A program made the position numbers and the translations under genes. The notes beneath the pieces are model-generated. The model was not told the origin of the DNA and did no database searches. It saw only the letters and a list, made by a program, of their open reading frames with translations. Shown here piece after piece: positions 34,504-34,696 of a stretch of 34,696 nt of DNA. The stretch comes from Alphaproteobacteria bacterium. Its GTDB lineage: Bacteria; Pseudomonadota; Alphaproteobacteria; Sphingomonadales; SMXR01. The stretch lies in assembly GCA_030634465.1 (NCBI GenBank), contig DAOWAS010000008.1, positions 1 through 34,696 on the forward strand. The letters run 5' to 3'. Within the stretch, counting starts at the first letter, position 1, and every line of letters starts with the position of its first letter.

Positions 34504-34696
34504 GATGCCACCGTTAATGGTTCTAAACCTGACAAACGAAGTGCTGGCTCTAAGTGTGGTACATGGCGGCTATCATAGTTTTTAACCACTTCGCTTATGG
34601 CTTTAATGTGCGCAGGCGTGGTACCGCAACAACCACCAACAATGTTTAAAAAGCCAGAGCTTGCCCATTCATCTAACTCATGGGCGGTAACATCAG
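34500..34696 (-). CDS. Homocysteine S-methyltransferase domain of split methionine synthase, C-terminal part
   Basis: The last 65 residues of a gene running off the right edge. The reading includes [26 protein letters not shown], the C-terminal Zn-binding GGCCGT motif of MetH/betaine-homocysteine methyltransferase domains, and ends with the stop overlapping the start of the next gene as ATGA. It supplies the homocysteine half of methionine synthase as a separate polypeptide. The size of the missing part cannot be seen. Confidence 0.9.
   Translation of the reverse strand, partial: DVTAHELDEWASSGFLNIVGGCCGTTPAHIKAISEVVKNYDSRHVPHLEPALRLSGLEPLTVAS

Overview
The window looks like a chromosomal segment of a low- to mid-GC, probably free-living (perhaps marine) alphaproteobacterium. 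The signs are a DUF2336 protein, a two-piece cobalamin-dependent methionine synthase, glutaryl-CoA dehydrogenase, maleylacetoacetate isomerase, the paaABCDE epoxidase genes and a type-A RNase P RNA. Genes are tightly packed on both strands. I could not run database searches, so family calls rest on motifs and remembered family patterns, and the taxon is an inference.

Layout. 1-2.85 kb: the first codons of an acyl-CoA dehydrogenase run off the left edge. Divergent from it are a Sua5-type tRNA t6A enzyme and an FAD-linked 2-hydroxyacid dehydrogenase, followed by a small Cys-rich protein. 2.9-6.7 kb: glutaryl-CoA dehydrogenase, a gap holding a candidate small RNA or leader with a strong terminator, a class V aminotransferase and a divergent glyoxylate/hydroxypyruvate reductase. 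6.7-11.0 kb: a minus-strand series of gamma carbonic anhydrase, DUF2336 protein, iron(III) ABC permease and iron-binding protein. 11.1-15 kb: threonine synthase, bifunctional MnmC and maleylacetoacetate isomerase. 15-18.6 kb: an envelope-related group with a lipoprotein amidohydrolase that lacks the usual metal motif, two small Thr/Ser-rich secreted proteins resembling YjbE/GfcA, and a YjbF/GfcB-like lipoprotein. 18.7-23.4 kb: a membrane-anchored FKBP isomerase, then the paaABCDE operon. Its promoter is overlapped by a TetR-type palindrome and its leader is repetitive. 23.4-25.6 kb: an accessory island with a signal-less M23 peptidase and an AT-rich HNH protein gene bracketed by perfect 23-bp inverted repeats. 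25.6-31.8 kb: a hotdog-like protein, rnpB, a DUF427 protein, a MATE exporter, small exported proteins, a tRNA 3'-end fragment, an AmiD-like amidase, an EamA transporter and a TerB-DnaJ protein. 31.9-34.7 kb: the two-gene methionine synthase.

The most unusual material is the HNH gene inside inverted repeats that also supply the end of the M23 reading frame, the reduced yjbE-yjbE-yjbF set without yjbG/yjbH, the orphan tRNA 3' half, the candidate RNA upstream of glutaryl-CoA dehydrogenase, and the paaA control region.
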